Assembly (NCBI RefSeq): GCF_036322585.1
Contig: NZ_AP024600.1
Span: 930,001-994,000, forward strand
Length of the DNA stretch: 64,000 nucleotides
Source: Luteolibacter sp. LG18
GTDB lineage: Bacteria > Verrucomicrobiota > Verrucomicrobiia > Verrucomicrobiales > Akkermansiaceae
Direction: 5' to 3'
This document shows, one piece after another, positions 33,622 through 43,219 of this stretch. The translations under genes and the position numbers were made by a program. Below the pieces are notes generated by a model. It did not search any database, was not told where the DNA came from, and saw only the letters and a list, made by a program, of their open reading frames with translations. The stretch's first letter is position 1; each line of letters opens with the position of its first letter.

Positions 33622-36207
33622 TTACTTCACGCGCTTCCGCCACTCGGTCTTGAAACGCTCATCGAACTGGGTCTCGTAGGCCTTCCGCCAGTCGGCGGTG
33701 GCATCGATGCCGAGCTGGGAGCGCGTCCAGGGTTCGGTGCTCCACTCCTGCTCGAAATCGAGGAACTCACCGGGCACATAGGAGGTGCCACCGAGACGCC
33801 GACCATCCGCGGAGAAACCGAGGCCGGTGCCACGCTTGCCGAGGCAGGGCAGCACGATCGACGGCTCGCTGCCATCGCCCTTCCATAGCCGCACCTGACC
33901 ATCCTCGCCGGTGGAGGCGAGGAACTTGCCATCGGGCGTGGCGACTTTCACCCGCGTGCCCGCTGGAGAGCCCGCGGGCGGTTCGGCGTCGGAGTTCTCC
34001 TTCGCGAACTTCGGCCAAGTGTCCGGGTCGTTCTTGAAAAGCGAATCCTTGATCTCACTCGTCTGGGTGCCCATGCGGACGCGGTCGTGCGGGATCCAGA
34101 ACCGCATCGTGCCATCCGAGCCGACGCTGGCGAGGAGATCGGTGAAGGGAAACCGCAGATCGGCGACGAGTCCATCGTGCCCGAGAAATCGCTCGACCTC
34201 CTGAAGGTCGTCGGTGCGGGACACGGCGATCGCGTTGTTGGCCAAGGACACGGCGATCCACTTGTCGCTCACCGCCATCTTGTCGGTGGTCTCCGTCGGG
34301 AACTCCCAAACCCACACCGGAGGCTCCTTCAAATCGAGATCCCAAACACGAACCTGATGGACCGTGCGGACGACCAGACGTCTCCCCACCCAACACACGG
34401 TGCTGCCATTGGTGAGATGCGCGATGACACCCTCGCCCTTGTCTTCGAGCTTGCGGTGTTTGCCATCCGGCATCCGCACCGTCACCGCCTCGCTGATGTC
34501 GGCGATCGCGATGGTGCCATTGGCGGAGATCGCCGCCTGCGCCCGCCAGACCCCGGGAAACTTGTCCACGATGTGACCTTCCTCATCGTAAACCGTCGCG
34601 CCGGTGTCGATGGAGGCCGCCACCCAGCGATGCCCATCGGCGGAGGTGGCGGCGAAGGCTTCCTGCTCGAAATTCTCCGCCACGCGGTTGGTCTCATGCA
34701 TGCCATCCAGATCGGCATGGACGAGGTGCCACATCTCTCCGGATTTCACGACCAACAAGGTCCCGGCGTCATTGAGGAACGACACCGACTCCGGCTCCTC
34801 GTCGTCCTGACCGGTCATCGGCAGCGATCCGAGATCGCGCCCGTTGGCCGTGATCACGCGCAGCGCGCCCTCCTCCAGAAACGCCACCGTCCCCGAGCGA
34901 CTGATCGCGGCCGTGGCGACGGACGGCTTCACCTTGAATGCATCCACCAGAACCGTGCCGTCCGGTTCGACGCGCGCCGTCTTCAACTGGCCCGCGTTCC
35001 AAAACACGGCGCGGCGGCCATCGGGAGCGAGGCTGGACTCCAGCGCGTAGAACGGGCTGCCATCGGTGGGAGCCATGGAGACATAGCCCGTTTCCGGATA
35101 GGCCTTCCCGAGCAGATAGCCCCAGTCCCACTGGCGTTCGTGCTCGGGGATCTCCCACAGCGCGTTCGCCGCACCAAGGGTGTTGCCCTCGCGCGCCAGG
35201 CGGTCGGCGAGCAGGATGTTGCTCTTCGCGAGGCGGGATTCGGATTCGAGGCGGCGCTGCTCGGCGAGGGTCTGCGCCTGCTCGGCTTCGGTGCGGCGGG
35301 TTTCGGCCACGCCGCGGGCTTCCTCCGCCTCCACGCGTCGGGACTCCGCGAGCGTCCGCTGCGCGGTCTCGGCGTCCTTCGCGGCGACAGCGGCGCGGCG
35401 CTGGGTCTCGGCCTCGCGCTGCTTCAGCGACGCGAAGACGCCGCCCGCGATGGCGGCGACGAGCAGCACGGCCATGGCGGCGGTGACGCGACGGAAGATG
35501 CGCGCGCGGCGGCGCTCCTTTTCGAGCTGATAGACCTTGTCGCGCTGGGTCAGCGTGCCGAGCGGCAGGCCGAGCACGCCGGCGATGATCTTGAGTTTCC
35601 CGAGTTCCAGGCGGCCCCGGTATTCCGAAACGAGGCGCTCGATCTCCTTGCGGGGAATGCCTTGGCCTTCCAAGGCCTGGCGGTAGGCCTCCGGACTGGT
35701 CCAGCCCTGCGAGTCGTCGGCGAGGCGGAAGTCCGCGGCGATCGGCTCGGCGTGCTCGCTTTCGATCAGGGCACCGCTCGCATCGACCGGATGCCGGAGC
35801 GGCTTCGGGAAGCTGTCGCGCGGCTCGCCATCGAGCACCGCGGCGAGCACCCGGTCGCTGCGGCCGATCCTCTTGTAGTAGAGGATCTCGTCCGCGACGT
35901 AGCTGGACTGCACGGCACGTGGCGAGCAAAGCACGACGAGGAACTTCGAAACGTCCAGCGCGCGGTAGATCGGCGAGGCGAGGTCGGCGTTCGCGGGCAG
36001 CTCGTCCTCGTCGCGGAAGACCGGAAAGATCCGCTCGGGGATGGTATCGCCGCGACCATTGACGGTGCCGACCAGATCGGACGGCACCTCGTAGGTCTCG
36101 ATCTGCTGGTGGAGCCACGTGGCCCACTGGCGGCCGGGCTCCTTGTTATCGGCGTGCCGGTAGCTGATGAAACACCAGAACGAACGCGGCGGGGGTTGCG
36201 CTTCCAT
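33622..36207 (-). CDS. TIR-domain protein with transmembrane helix, coiled coil and WD40-like propeller
   Basis: 861 residues from ATG 36207. Residues about 9-150 form a TIR domain: FWCFISYRHAD (box 1), FRDEDEL (about 64-70), and SSYVADEILYYKR where E107 occupies the place of the NAD-hydrolase catalytic Glu. One membrane helix follows at about 241-260 (VTAAMAVLLVAAIAGGVFAS), then a 60-residue Ala/Glu/Arg coiled coil (about 263-330), then WD40-like blades to the C-terminus (VRVWDLDLKEPP, GTMRFWIPHD, GQVRLWKGDG). Bacterial TIR domains act in NAD depletion or signalling in defence; here a membrane-held sensor-effector is inferred. No classic defence partner is adjacent. Confidence 0.85.
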   Translation of the reverse strand: MEAQPPPRSFWCFISYRHADNKEPGRQWATWLHQQIETYEVPSDLVGTVNGRGDTIPERIFPVFRDEDELPANADLASPIYRALDVSKFLVVLCSPRAVQSSYVADEILYYKRIGRSDRVLAAVLDGEPRDSFPKPLRHPVDASGALIESEHAEPIAADFRLADDSQGWTSPEAYRQALEGQGIPRKEIERLVSEYRGRLELGKLKIIAGVLGLPLGTLTQRDKVYQLEKERRRARIFRRVTAAMAVLLVAAIAGGVFASLKQREAETQRRAAVAAKDAETAQRTLAESRRVEAEEARGVAETRRTEAEQAQTLAEQRRLESESRLAKSNILLADRLAREGNTLGAANALWEIPEHERQWDWGYLLGKAYPETGYVSMAPTDGSPFYALESSLAPDGRRAVFWNAGQLKTARVEPDGTVLVDAFKVKPSVATAAISRSGTVAFLEEGALRVITANGRDLGSLPMTGQDDEEPESVSFLNDAGTLLVVKSGEMWHLVHADLDGMHETNRVAENFEQEAFAATSADGHRWVAASIDTGATVYDEEGHIVDKFPGVWRAQAAISANGTIAIADISEAVTVRMPDGKHRKLEDKGEGVIAHLTNGSTVCWVGRRLVVRTVHQVRVWDLDLKEPPVWVWEFPTETTDKMAVSDKWIAVSLANNAIAVSRTDDLQEVERFLGHDGLVADLRFPFTDLLASVGSDGTMRFWIPHDRVRMGTQTSEIKDSLFKNDPDTWPKFAKENSDAEPPAGSPAGTRVKVATPDGKFLASTGEDGQVRLWKGDGSEPSIVLPCLGKRGTGLGFSADGRRLGGTSYVPGEFLDFEQEWSTEPWTRSQLGIDATADWRKAYETQFDERFKTEWRKRVK

Positions 36208-36243
36208 GATTCGGAGGCATGGAAGCGAACACGCAACAGGGAG

Positions 36244-36263
36244 CAAGGACATTCCTGTCCTTG
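36244..36263. repeat. Dispersed hairpin with TTCC loop, copy 1
   Basis: CAAGGACA-TTCC-TGTCCTTG, an 8-bp perfect stem, followed by TGG, between the TIR gene start and mpl. It shares loop, stem length and flanks with the hairpin at 43013-43032 while the stem bases differ, which suggests a family of REP-like elements under structural constraint. Confidence 0.6.
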
Positions 36264-36327
36264 TGGAATCAAGCACGGTTGTTGGAATGGGGGGAACAAG
36301 GACGGCGATCGCCCCGTTCCCCGGACC

Positions 36328-37728
36328 TCACACCGGCGCGCACTCCTTGAGCGACTCCAACAGCTTGCCGTGGATGCCGCCGAAGCCACCGTTGCTGAGC
36401 ACCGCCACGGTATCACCGGGACGGGCTTCCGCGGCCACGATGGCGACGATCTCGTCCACCGTCTGGACGTAGCGGCCATGGCCGCCATAGAGACCGATAT
36501 CGGCCGCGAGCTTGTCCGGATCGAGGCGGTCGTTCTCCGGAATCTTGTGGAGATCGGGAACCGCGGCGACGACGGCGAAGTCCGGCAGCGCGAGCGCCTC
36601 GGCGAGCTCGTTCTGGAACACGGCGCGGCGCGTGGTGTTCGAGCGCGGTTCGAAGAGCACCCACAGGCGGCTGCCGTTGTAACGCTGGCGCAGGCTCTGC
36701 ACCGCCAGCTTGATCGCCGTCGGGTGGTGGGCGAAGTCGTCGATCACGCGGATGCCATTGATCTCGCCACGGACTTCCTGGCGGCGGGCGACCCCCTCGA
36801 AGGATGCCAGCCCGGCGCGGATCTCGGCGATGGAAAGGCCGGCGAACTGGCCGGACACGGTGGCCATGGCGGCATTGCGGACGTTGAACTCACCCGTCAT
36901 CTGGATGGTGTAAGGCTCGCCATCGAGGGTGAACGAGCTGCCGTCGCGGTCATAGGACACATCGACGATGCGGTGGTCGCAATTCGCGCCGAAGCCGACG
37001 GTTTTCACCGGACAGGGGGCGTTGGCGGAGACTTCGAGGCAGTTCGGATCATCGCCGTTCACGAAGGCCACGCCGCTGCGGGGCACCACGTTGAGGAGGC
37101 GCTTGAAGGTCAGCTTGATCTCCTCGATCGAGTTGTAGATGTCGGCGTGGTCGAACTCGATGTTGTTCATCACCACGCACTCGGGGAGGTAGTGGAGGAA
37201 CTTCGAGCGCTTGTCGAAGAAGGCGGTGTCGTACTCGTCGCCTTCCAGAACGTTGAACCCGGAGGGGCTGAAATACGCGCCCTGGCCGAGGTTCTTCGGC
37301 AGGCCGCCGATCAGGAAACCGGGATCGCGGCCGGCCTGGCGCAGCAGCCAGGCGAGCATCGAGGTGGTGGTGGTCTTGCCGTGGGTGCCGGAGACGACGA
37401 AGTTCCGCTTCCCGTGGAGGAAATACTCCTTCAGCACCTCGGGGAGGGACATGTAGAGCAGCTTGCGGTCGAGCGCGGCTTCCGCCTCCGGGTTGCCGCG
37501 GGAGATGGCATTGCCGATGACGATCACGTCCGCGTCGGCGGGCAGGTTTTCGGATTGGTAGCCCTCGGTGATGGTGATGCCCTGGTTCCGGAGGAAGTCG
37601 GACATCGGCGGATAGACGTTGGTGTCCGAACCGGTGATGGTGTAGCCGCGCTGTTTCATGGCCGCGGCGACAGCGCCCATGGCGGTGCCGCAAATGCCGG
37701 TGAAGTGGAATCGTTTCTTTTCGGACAC
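36328..37728 (-). CDS. mpl: UDP-MurNAc:L-Ala-gamma-D-Glu-meso-DAP ligase
   Basis: Mpl reattaches recycled murein tripeptide to UDP-MurNAc in the cytoplasm. 466 residues from GTG 37728 (start MSEKKRFHFTGICGTAMGAV). Mur-ligase layout: N-terminal Rossmann-like domain, ATP loop GTHGKTTTTSMLAWLL (about 114-129), NIEFDHADIYNS, central domain, and C-terminal DDFAHHPTAIKLAVQSLR with the Mpl/MurC HHP motif. The sequence fits Mpl better than MurC (SDTNVYPPMSDFLR). The closest promoter candidate is GTTAGGCC near 37846, over 100 bp upstream. Confidence 0.9.
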   Translation of the reverse strand: MSEKKRFHFTGICGTAMGAVAAAMKQRGYTITGSDTNVYPPMSDFLRNQGITITEGYQSENLPADADVIVIGNAISRGNPEAEAALDRKLLYMSLPEVLKEYFLHGKRNFVVSGTHGKTTTTSMLAWLLRQAGRDPGFLIGGLPKNLGQGAYFSPSGFNVLEGDEYDTAFFDKRSKFLHYLPECVVMNNIEFDHADIYNSIEEIKLTFKRLLNVVPRSGVAFVNGDDPNCLEVSANAPCPVKTVGFGANCDHRIVDVSYDRDGSSFTLDGEPYTIQMTGEFNVRNAAMATVSGQFAGLSIAEIRAGLASFEGVARRQEVRGEINGIRVIDDFAHHPTAIKLAVQSLRQRYNGSRLWVLFEPRSNTTRRAVFQNELAEALALPDFAVVAAVPDLHKIPENDRLDPDKLAADIGLYGGHGRYVQTVDEIVAIVAAEARPGDTVAVLSNGGFGGIHGKLLESLKECAPV

Positions 37729-37859
37729 AGGGAAATCTCGGTGATGGGATGGAAATCGGCCGCCTTTGCGTCGCGCGGACCGGTTCCTGTCATCTTTCCC
37801 GCGGATGTGCCGCCGTCAATCATCCGTTCCACCGGAAGGCCTAACAACCGGTGGGGCGC

Positions 37860-38741
37860 TCAAAACGTCGGCGCCGCCACGGTGCTCTTCTCCCGCTCCT
37901 CGATGCGGCGGTAGAGGATGCGGTCGGCCATTTCGCGGACCATCTCGGAGAGCAGCAGCCACAGGTGGGAGCCCTGGCGGTAGTCGGCGGGGGCAATGTG
38001 CTTCACCCGGCCGGCGTGGGTGGAGAGCTGGAAGCACTTCCGGAAACTGCGGCCGGTGGTGTCCTCCGGATTGTAAACGGCGATGGCATTTCCGCCGTTC
38101 TTGTTCATCACGGTGAAACACGGGACGTCGGTCGGACCGTCGCCGACATAGACCATGTTCTCGAAGGGAATCGGCCGCTGGTCGTGAGGCATGTGGTCGT
38201 TCACATCCTGATCGTAACGGAGCATGCCCTTGTTGATGCGGAAGAGGAACTGGGTCTTGGTGGTGTGGGAGATGGCGCGTTTCGGGAAGCTGATGCGGCC
38301 CTCGCTGTCCTCGCCGAACTCACAGCCGAAGATCGATTTCACGAACGGCTGGAGGCGGGAGCCATCGAGCAGGGCTTTCAGGCCGGAGGAGACGATGTAG
38401 TGCTCCACCTTGATCCCGGCGAGCTCGTGCTCCGGGGTGAGGACGGCCTTCGGCAGTTCGGTGAACAGCTCCGGCAGGCCCGGATAGAAACGCAGGCCCG
38501 CGCCGAGCTGGGTGAGCCGGGCGTTCGAGACATTGTCCATGCCGAGGTAATCGAGGAGGCACTTCATGTAGGCCAGCTCGCCGTCCCACTTCTGCTCGCT
38601 GACGAGGCCGTTGCACTTCTTCCAGAACTGCGCCGGATCGATGCCGAACTCGGGGAACAGCACGTCATCCTGCATGTAGCGGGGACTCAGGGTCTGATCG
38701 TAGTCATAGACCAGAGCGATGACGTTTTGCGGGGCGGCCAT
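37860..38741 (-). CDS. HAD-family phosphatase
   Basis: 293 residues from ATG 38741. HAD motif I is DYDQTLSP (about 12-19), motif II is VSSG ([12 protein letters not shown]), motif III contains Lys in [16 protein letters not shown], and motif IV is [11 protein letters not shown] with the metal-binding Asp pair. The cap is helical, as in phosphoserine-phosphatase-like enzymes. The substrate is not evident. An in-frame extension upstream of 38741 lies antisense in the TIGR01777 gene and is not coding. A heptanucleotide array lies directly upstream. Confidence 0.85.
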   Translation of the reverse strand: MAAPQNVIALVYDYDQTLSPRYMQDDVLFPEFGIDPAQFWKKCNGLVSEQKWDGELAYMKCLLDYLGMDNVSNARLTQLGAGLRFYPGLPELFTELPKAVLTPEHELAGIKVEHYIVSSGLKALLDGSRLQPFVKSIFGCEFGEDSEGRISFPKRAISHTTKTQFLFRINKGMLRYDQDVNDHMPHDQRPIPFENMVYVGDGPTDVPCFTVMNKNGGNAIAVYNPEDTTGRSFRKCFQLSTHAGRVKHIAPADYRQGSHLWLLLSEMVREMADRILYRRIEEREKSTVAAPTF

Positions 38742-38746
38742 GCGCG

Positions 38747-38781
38747 GAGAATCCAGAGTCCGGAATCCAGAAGCAAGAGTG
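38747..38781. repeat. Heptanucleotide array
   Basis: Five consecutive 7-mers: GAGAATC, CAGAGTC, CGGAATC, CAGAAGC, AAGAGTG. It lies between the HAD and TIGR01777 genes. The period of exactly 7 matches the other arrays at 1769, 33469, 62016 and 62130 although the base sequence differs. Confidence 0.55.
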
Positions 38782-38793
38782 GAGGGGGCCGTG

Positions 38794-38813
38794 GATCGCG
38801 CTTCTACGCGATC
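38794..38813 (-). terminator. Hairpin overlapping the stop codon of the TIGR01777 gene
   Basis: GATCGCG/CGCGATC with loop TAGAAG on the minus strand; the loop begins with the TAG stop codon. No T-tract follows, so it could end transcription only with factor help, or protect the 3' end. Confidence 0.4.
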
Positions 38814-39697
38814 AAGTCCGCCAGCGCCCCTTCGAGATCGGGATGACGGAACTGGAAGCCGGAGTGCTCCAAGGCGGCCGGGACCGCGCGCTGCCCGCCG
38901 AGCATCGCCTCGCCAAAGCCGCCGAGCGCGAACTTCAGGGCGAAGCCGGGGACGGACAGGAACGCCGGACGGTGGAGCGCGGCGGCGAACTTCCGGGTGA
39001 AGTCGGCATTCCGCTCGGGCCGGGGCGCGACGAGATTGACCGGCCCGGATACGACCGGAGAGCGGATGGCGTGGAGGATGGCGGCAACCTCGTCGTCCAC
39101 GTGAATCCACGGCATCCATTGGCGGCCGGAGCCGAGCTTTCCACCAAGGCCGAGGTTGAAGAGCTTCCGGAGTTTCTCGTAGGCCGCACCGCCCTTGCCG
39201 AGGACCACGCCGGTCCGCAGCAGCACGACCCGCACGTCCAGCGATTCCGCCTCGCGGGCGGCGGCTTCCCAATCGATGCAAACCCGCGCGAGATAATCGG
39301 TCCCGGCGGGCGCGGTTTCGTCCAACAGGGCGTCCGCGCCATCGCCGTAGAAGCCCACGCCGGAGGCATTGACCAGGACGCCGGGGCGCTCGGCGGGGGT
39401 GAGTTCGCGGAAGTGGTCGACCAAGCGGCGGGTGCCCCCGGCGCGGCTGTCCTCGATGGCACGCATTTTCTCGGCGGTCCACAGGCAATCGACCGGCTCG
39501 CCCGCCAGGTTCACCACCGCGCGGTGGTTGGCGAGATTGAGCGCGCCGGGCGTTTGCCACTCCGCGACGTCTTCGGAGAGGATCGACCGGGACCGGCTGA
39601 TGCCGGTGACGGGGATGCCCTCCGCGGCCAGCCGGGCCGCCAAGTGCCTGCCAATGAAGCCGGTGGCACCGAAAATGGCGACGGGCGGGTTGTCCAT
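38804..39697 (-). CDS. TIGR01777-family NAD(P)-dependent epimerase (YfcH/SDR39U1-like)
   Basis: 297 residues from ATG 39697. Atypical SDR with the nucleotide loop [16 protein letters not shown] (about 7-22), [47 protein letters not shown] (typical of the family), [13 protein letters not shown], and a C-terminal DUF1731-like part ([20 protein letters not shown]). The physiological substrate is not known for the family; human SDR39U1 is a member. Divergent from lptD. Confidence 0.9.
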   Translation of the reverse strand: MDNPPVAIFGATGFIGRHLAARLAAEGIPVTGISRSRSILSEDVAEWQTPGALNLANHRAVVNLAGEPVDCLWTAEKMRAIEDSRAGGTRRLVDHFRELTPAERPGVLVNASGVGFYGDGADALLDETAPAGTDYLARVCIDWEAAAREAESLDVRVVLLRTGVVLGKGGAAYEKLRKLFNLGLGGKLGSGRQWMPWIHVDDEVAAILHAIRSPVVSGPVNLVAPRPERNADFTRKFAAALHRPAFLSVPGFALKFALGGFGEAMLGGQRAVPAALEHSGFQFRHPDLEGALADLIA

Positions 39698-39742
39698 GGC
39701 CGGGATTCTAGCGGCAATCCACCACGCCGCCAACCCGGGGCT

Positions 39743-39770
39743 TTGACCTTTACTTCATCGGGCCTAACCC
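39743..39770 (+). promoter_or_regulatory. Sigma-70-like promoter of lptD
   Basis: TTGACC (39743-39748), a 16-bp spacer, TAACCC (39765-39770). The expected start lies around 39777, leaving a leader of about 9 nt before the ATG at 39786. Confidence 0.5.
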
Positions 39771-39785
39771 GTGTGATCGCCCGCG

Positions 39786-42356
39786 ATGAGGATCAATGCC
39801 GGAGCGCCGCTTTTACCGCTTCTTTTCGCCCTGCCGCTGATGGCCCAGGAGGCGGAAGTGCTGCCCAATCCCGGAGGCGCTCCCGCCGTGGACAAGATCA
39901 CGCCGGTACCGGCTCCTTCGCTCCCCTTCGGCACGCCCGAAACCAGCGCACCGACCCTGCCCAAGGAGGTGACGATCACCAACACCGGCGGCGGTTCCAT
40001 CCAGTATGACGCCACCAGCGGCCTGCTGACCTACGGCTCCGCGGTGACCATGACGACGGACAACGGCACCACCGTCACCGCCCGCTCCGCCGTGGCGAAC
40101 CTGAACTCCAAGACCGTGGAGCTGGCCGGCCCGGTGAAGGCCCTCACGGACAACAAGACCGAGATTTTCGCCGACCGCGCCGTGGTGGACACGAACGCGA
40201 AGACCATCACCCTGCTCGGCCACGTCAGCGTCTATCAGGGCAACATGCTCCAGCGCGGCGAGCAGGCGGTGTATGACTACGGCCGCAAGGCGCTGGATGC
40301 CTCCGGGCTGCGCTCGTCCGTCGACCCCCTGCTGCTGGAGGCCAACAAGTTCAGCGTGGACACCGATGCCGACGGCAAGCAGGTCTTCCGTGGCGAGGAC
40401 GCCGGGATCACCACCAACGACGTCGAAACCCCGAACTACTGGATCCGCGCCAAGCAGACCACGGTCTATCCGGGCGACAAGGTGGTCTTCGAAAACCTCA
40501 AGTTCTACGCCGGGGACACGCCCGTGTTCTGGCTGCCGTATCTGAGCCAGCCGCTGAACAAGGAGCTGGGCTACCACATGGTGCCGGGCGCGCGCTCGAA
40601 CTGGGGCCCCTTCATGCTCAACACCTACGGCATCATGCTCGGCGGCGAGCGCGATCCGAAGACCGGTGAGACCAAGGACGACTGGCTGCTTTCCCGCTGG
40701 CACCTCGACCTCCGCGCGAGCCGCGGCGTCGGCACCGGCGTGGACCTCGTGGACACCCGGGTGAAGGACAATCCGAACCTCGGCTGGCTGAACCTCTACT
40801 ATCTCCACGACCTCGATCCTTCGATCCAGCGCTCCGGCATTCCCCGCCAGCCGATCGACGACGACCGCTACGCCGTGGAGCTGAAGTACCGCATTCCGCT
40901 CGAGGTCAAGGACGGGGCGGACTGGCGCCTGGACACCGATCTCTCGCTGCTCAGCGACCAGTATTACCTGGAGGACTTCGATCCGAAGCTGTTCCGCACC
41001 AATCCGTTCCCGGACAACACCATCGGCCTCTACCGGAACGACGGCGCCTCGCTGGCGTCCCTTTACACCCGCCTGCGCCTGAACGACTTCTACCGCAGCG
41101 ACCAGCGCATCGAACTGGCCTACGATCAGGCCCGCTCCCCGCTCTTCGGCACGCCGATTCTCCACGAAGGAGGCACTTCCGTGGGCGTCTACGGTGAAAC
41201 CACCGGCGACCCGACCCGCAACGCGGTGATCCAGCCGCTGCTGACCCTGCCGGCGGGCGATCCACGCATCCCCGGCCTCCTGGCCCAGCTCCCGCCCTAC
41301 GAGCGCCTGCTGGTCCAACAGATCCGTTCGCTGCCGCCGGGCAACCCGGCGATCCCGTCGCTGGCCACCCAGTTGCTCGATCCGTCCTACTCGCGCTTCC
41401 ACACCTACCACGAGTTCTCGATGCCGCTGAACGTCGGCGGCTGGCTGACGGTGGTGCCCGAAGTGGGCGTGGGCCTGAGCCGCTACTGGAACGTGGGTGG
41501 CCCGGAGGACGCGATCACCCGCGCCTACGTCGAAACCGGTGCCGAGGCCTCGGTGAAGTTCTCGAAGGACTACGCCGACTATCAGAACCGCACGCTGGGC
41601 CTCGATGGCCTGCTGCACGTGGTCCAGCCGTATGCCCGCTGGTCGATGGTGAACACCGACGACCTCGACTCCACCTTCCCGAAGATCGACCGACTGTCGT
41701 TCTCGACCCGCCCGCAGACCCTCGACCTGGGCCGTTTCACCGCGATCGACGACATCGCGGACTGGAACATCATCCGCCTCGGCGCGCGGAACCGCCTGAT
41801 CACCCACCGCGATGGCCAGAGCTACGAGTGGCTCTATCTGGACACCTACATGGATGCCTTCATCGGCGATGATCCGCAGAACCTCGGCCGCAACGTCTCC
41901 AACCTCTACAACGACGCCCGCTGGCGGCCGCTGCCGTGGATGTCCGTGGACCTTGAAACGCAGTTCCCGGTGGTCAGCGATGGCAACGGCTACAGCGAGT
42001 TCTCGCCGCGGCTGCGCTTCATGCCGACCCCTGATTTCGAATTCTCGGTCGGCGAGCGCTTTCTGAACAGCCACCCGGTGCTGCCGGACTCCAACCGCAT
42101 CGACTTCCGCGCCTACGCCCGCCTCCACGAGGACTGGGGCTTCGGCATGCTGCAGGTCTGGGAACTAGACGACAACACGCTGGAACTCCAGCAGTACACG
42201 CTCAGCCACGATCTCGGCAACTGGGTGGTCGGCGTCGGCCTGACCAAGCGCGACAACCGCGTGCACGATGAATACGGCGTGATCTTCAGCCTCACGCTGA
42301 AGGACTTCCCGGCCGTCTCGCTGCCCTTCGAGATCGACACCGACTCGAACCAATAA
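39786..42356 (+). CDS. lptD: LPS-assembly outer membrane protein LptD
   Basis: LptD forms the beta-barrel through which lipopolysaccharide reaches the cell surface. 856 residues with signal peptide (LLPLLFALPLMAQ). Residues about 55-230 are OstA/LptA-like jellyroll strands (VTITNTGGGSIQYDATSGLL, TEIFADRAVVDTNAKTI). The barrel domain follows, with the family segment PVFWLPYLSQPL (about 248-259) and GPFMLNTYGIML. Many aromatic-ended strands continue to the C-terminus. LptD cysteine pairs as in E. coli are absent, as is common outside Gammaproteobacteria. A nitroreductase gene follows after 2 bp. Confidence 0.9.
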   Translation: MRINAGAPLLPLLFALPLMAQEAEVLPNPGGAPAVDKITPVPAPSLPFGTPETSAPTLPKEVTITNTGGGSIQYDATSGLLTYGSAVTMTTDNGTTVTARSAVANLNSKTVELAGPVKALTDNKTEIFADRAVVDTNAKTITLLGHVSVYQGNMLQRGEQAVYDYGRKALDASGLRSSVDPLLLEANKFSVDTDADGKQVFRGEDAGITTNDVETPNYWIRAKQTTVYPGDKVVFENLKFYAGDTPVFWLPYLSQPLNKELGYHMVPGARSNWGPFMLNTYGIMLGGERDPKTGETKDDWLLSRWHLDLRASRGVGTGVDLVDTRVKDNPNLGWLNLYYLHDLDPSIQRSGIPRQPIDDDRYAVELKYRIPLEVKDGADWRLDTDLSLLSDQYYLEDFDPKLFRTNPFPDNTIGLYRNDGASLASLYTRLRLNDFYRSDQRIELAYDQARSPLFGTPILHEGGTSVGVYGETTGDPTRNAVIQPLLTLPAGDPRIPGLLAQLPPYERLLVQQIRSLPPGNPAIPSLATQLLDPSYSRFHTYHEFSMPLNVGGWLTVVPEVGVGLSRYWNVGGPEDAITRAYVETGAEASVKFSKDYADYQNRTLGLDGLLHVVQPYARWSMVNTDDLDSTFPKIDRLSFSTRPQTLDLGRFTAIDDIADWNIIRLGARNRLITHRDGQSYEWLYLDTYMDAFIGDDPQNLGRNVSNLYNDARWRPLPWMSVDLETQFPVVSDGNGYSEFSPRLRFMPTPDFEFSVGERFLNSHPVLPDSNRIDFRAYARLHEDWGFGMLQVWELDDNTLELQQYTLSHDLGNWVVGVGLTKRDNRVHDEYGVIFSLTLKDFPAVSLPFEIDTDSNQ

Positions 42357-42358
42357 TC

Positions 42359-43009
42359 ATGTCCACCCCGACTCCCGATTCCGTCATCGCCGCCCTGCGC
42401 TGGCGCTACGCCACCAAGACCTTCGATCCCAGCCGCCAGATCCCGGCGGAAACCTGGGGCGCGCTCGAGCAATCGCTGGTGCTCACCCCCTCGTCCTTCG
42501 GCCTCCAGCCGTGGAAGTTTCTGGTGGTGGAGAACCCGGCGGTGCGCGCCGAGCTGCGGGCGAAATCCTGGGGCCAGGGGCAGGTGACGGACGCGTCCCA
42601 TTTCATCGTCTTCGCCGCCCGCACCGACGTGGCTCCGGAAGACATCTCCGGCTGGGTCGCACGGCTGGCGGACGTGCAGGGCAACAGCGTCGAGGCGCTG
42701 GCCCCGATGCAGGGAATGATCGAGGGGTTCGTCTCGGCGATGCCGTTCGAGGCGCGCCACGTCTGGAACGTCCGCCAGGTTTACATCGCGCTGGGCCAGT
42801 TCATGACCACCGCGGCGCTGCTCGGAATCGACACCTGCCCGATGGAGGGACTGGATCCGAAGGCCTACGATCAGATCCTCGGCCTGGAAGGCAGCGGCTA
42901 CGCCACCGCCGTGGCCTGCGCCGTGGGCTACCGCTCGCCGGACGACCACACCGCCGCCCGCCCGAAGGCCCGTTACGAGGCCGACAGCGTGATCCAGCGG
43001 ATCGTTTAG
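42359..43009 (+). CDS. Nitroreductase-family NAD(P)H oxidoreductase
   Basis: 216 residues. FMN-binding nitroreductase fold: RWRYATKTFDPSRQIP (about 14-29, FMN phosphate contacts), LTPSSFGLQPWKFLVV (about 41-56), HFIVFAARTD, and the C-terminal GYRSPDDHTAARPKARYE. Closest in style to NfsB/DrgA-like reductases of quinones and nitroaromatics. It begins 2 bp after the lptD stop, so it is translated from the same message; a functional link to LPS export is not evident. Confidence 0.9.
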   Translation: MSTPTPDSVIAALRWRYATKTFDPSRQIPAETWGALEQSLVLTPSSFGLQPWKFLVVENPAVRAELRAKSWGQGQVTDASHFIVFAARTDVAPEDISGWVARLADVQGNSVEALAPMQGMIEGFVSAMPFEARHVWNVRQVYIALGQFMTTAALLGIDTCPMEGLDPKAYDQILGLEGSGYATAVACAVGYRSPDDHTAARPKARYEADSVIQRIV

Positions 43010-43012
43010 TAG

Positions 43013-43032
43013 CACAAGCATTCCTGCTTGTG
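43013..43032. repeat. Dispersed hairpin with TTCC loop, copy 2
   Basis: CACAAGCA-TTCC-TGCTTGTG, 8-bp perfect stem, followed by GG. It starts 3 bp after the nitroreductase stop and could act as its 3' hairpin. Compare 36244-36263. Confidence 0.6.
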
Positions 43033-43098
43033 GGTGGGAAGATCCGCGAACACCCGTGCAGGATCAGTCCGACCTCGAGGGGCCGGGGGCTAGGGTGA

Positions 43099-43135
43099 AG
43101 AGAAGAGGTATCCTCTGGTTCTTTCTCTCTTCTCT
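43099..43135. repeat. Purine/pyrimidine inverted repeat
   Basis: AGAGAAGAG (43099-43107) and CTCTTCTCT (43127-43135), perfect 9-bp arms with a 19-bp spacer, in the gap between two convergent genes. It may be a terminator or a repeat; no T-tract follows. Confidence 0.4.
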
Positions 43136-43219
43136 GGCAACCGGCCACTCATAGACGGACGGGACATACAAGGGGGCGCAAGTTTGCTCCGCCCACGTTC
43201 TCCCGAACGCAGCCTATGG

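Noticed and set aside
34087..37914. 1275-codon plus-strand frame opposite the TIR and mpl genes
   Set aside because: It spans two unrelated minus-strand genes with clear family motifs and has no motif of its own.
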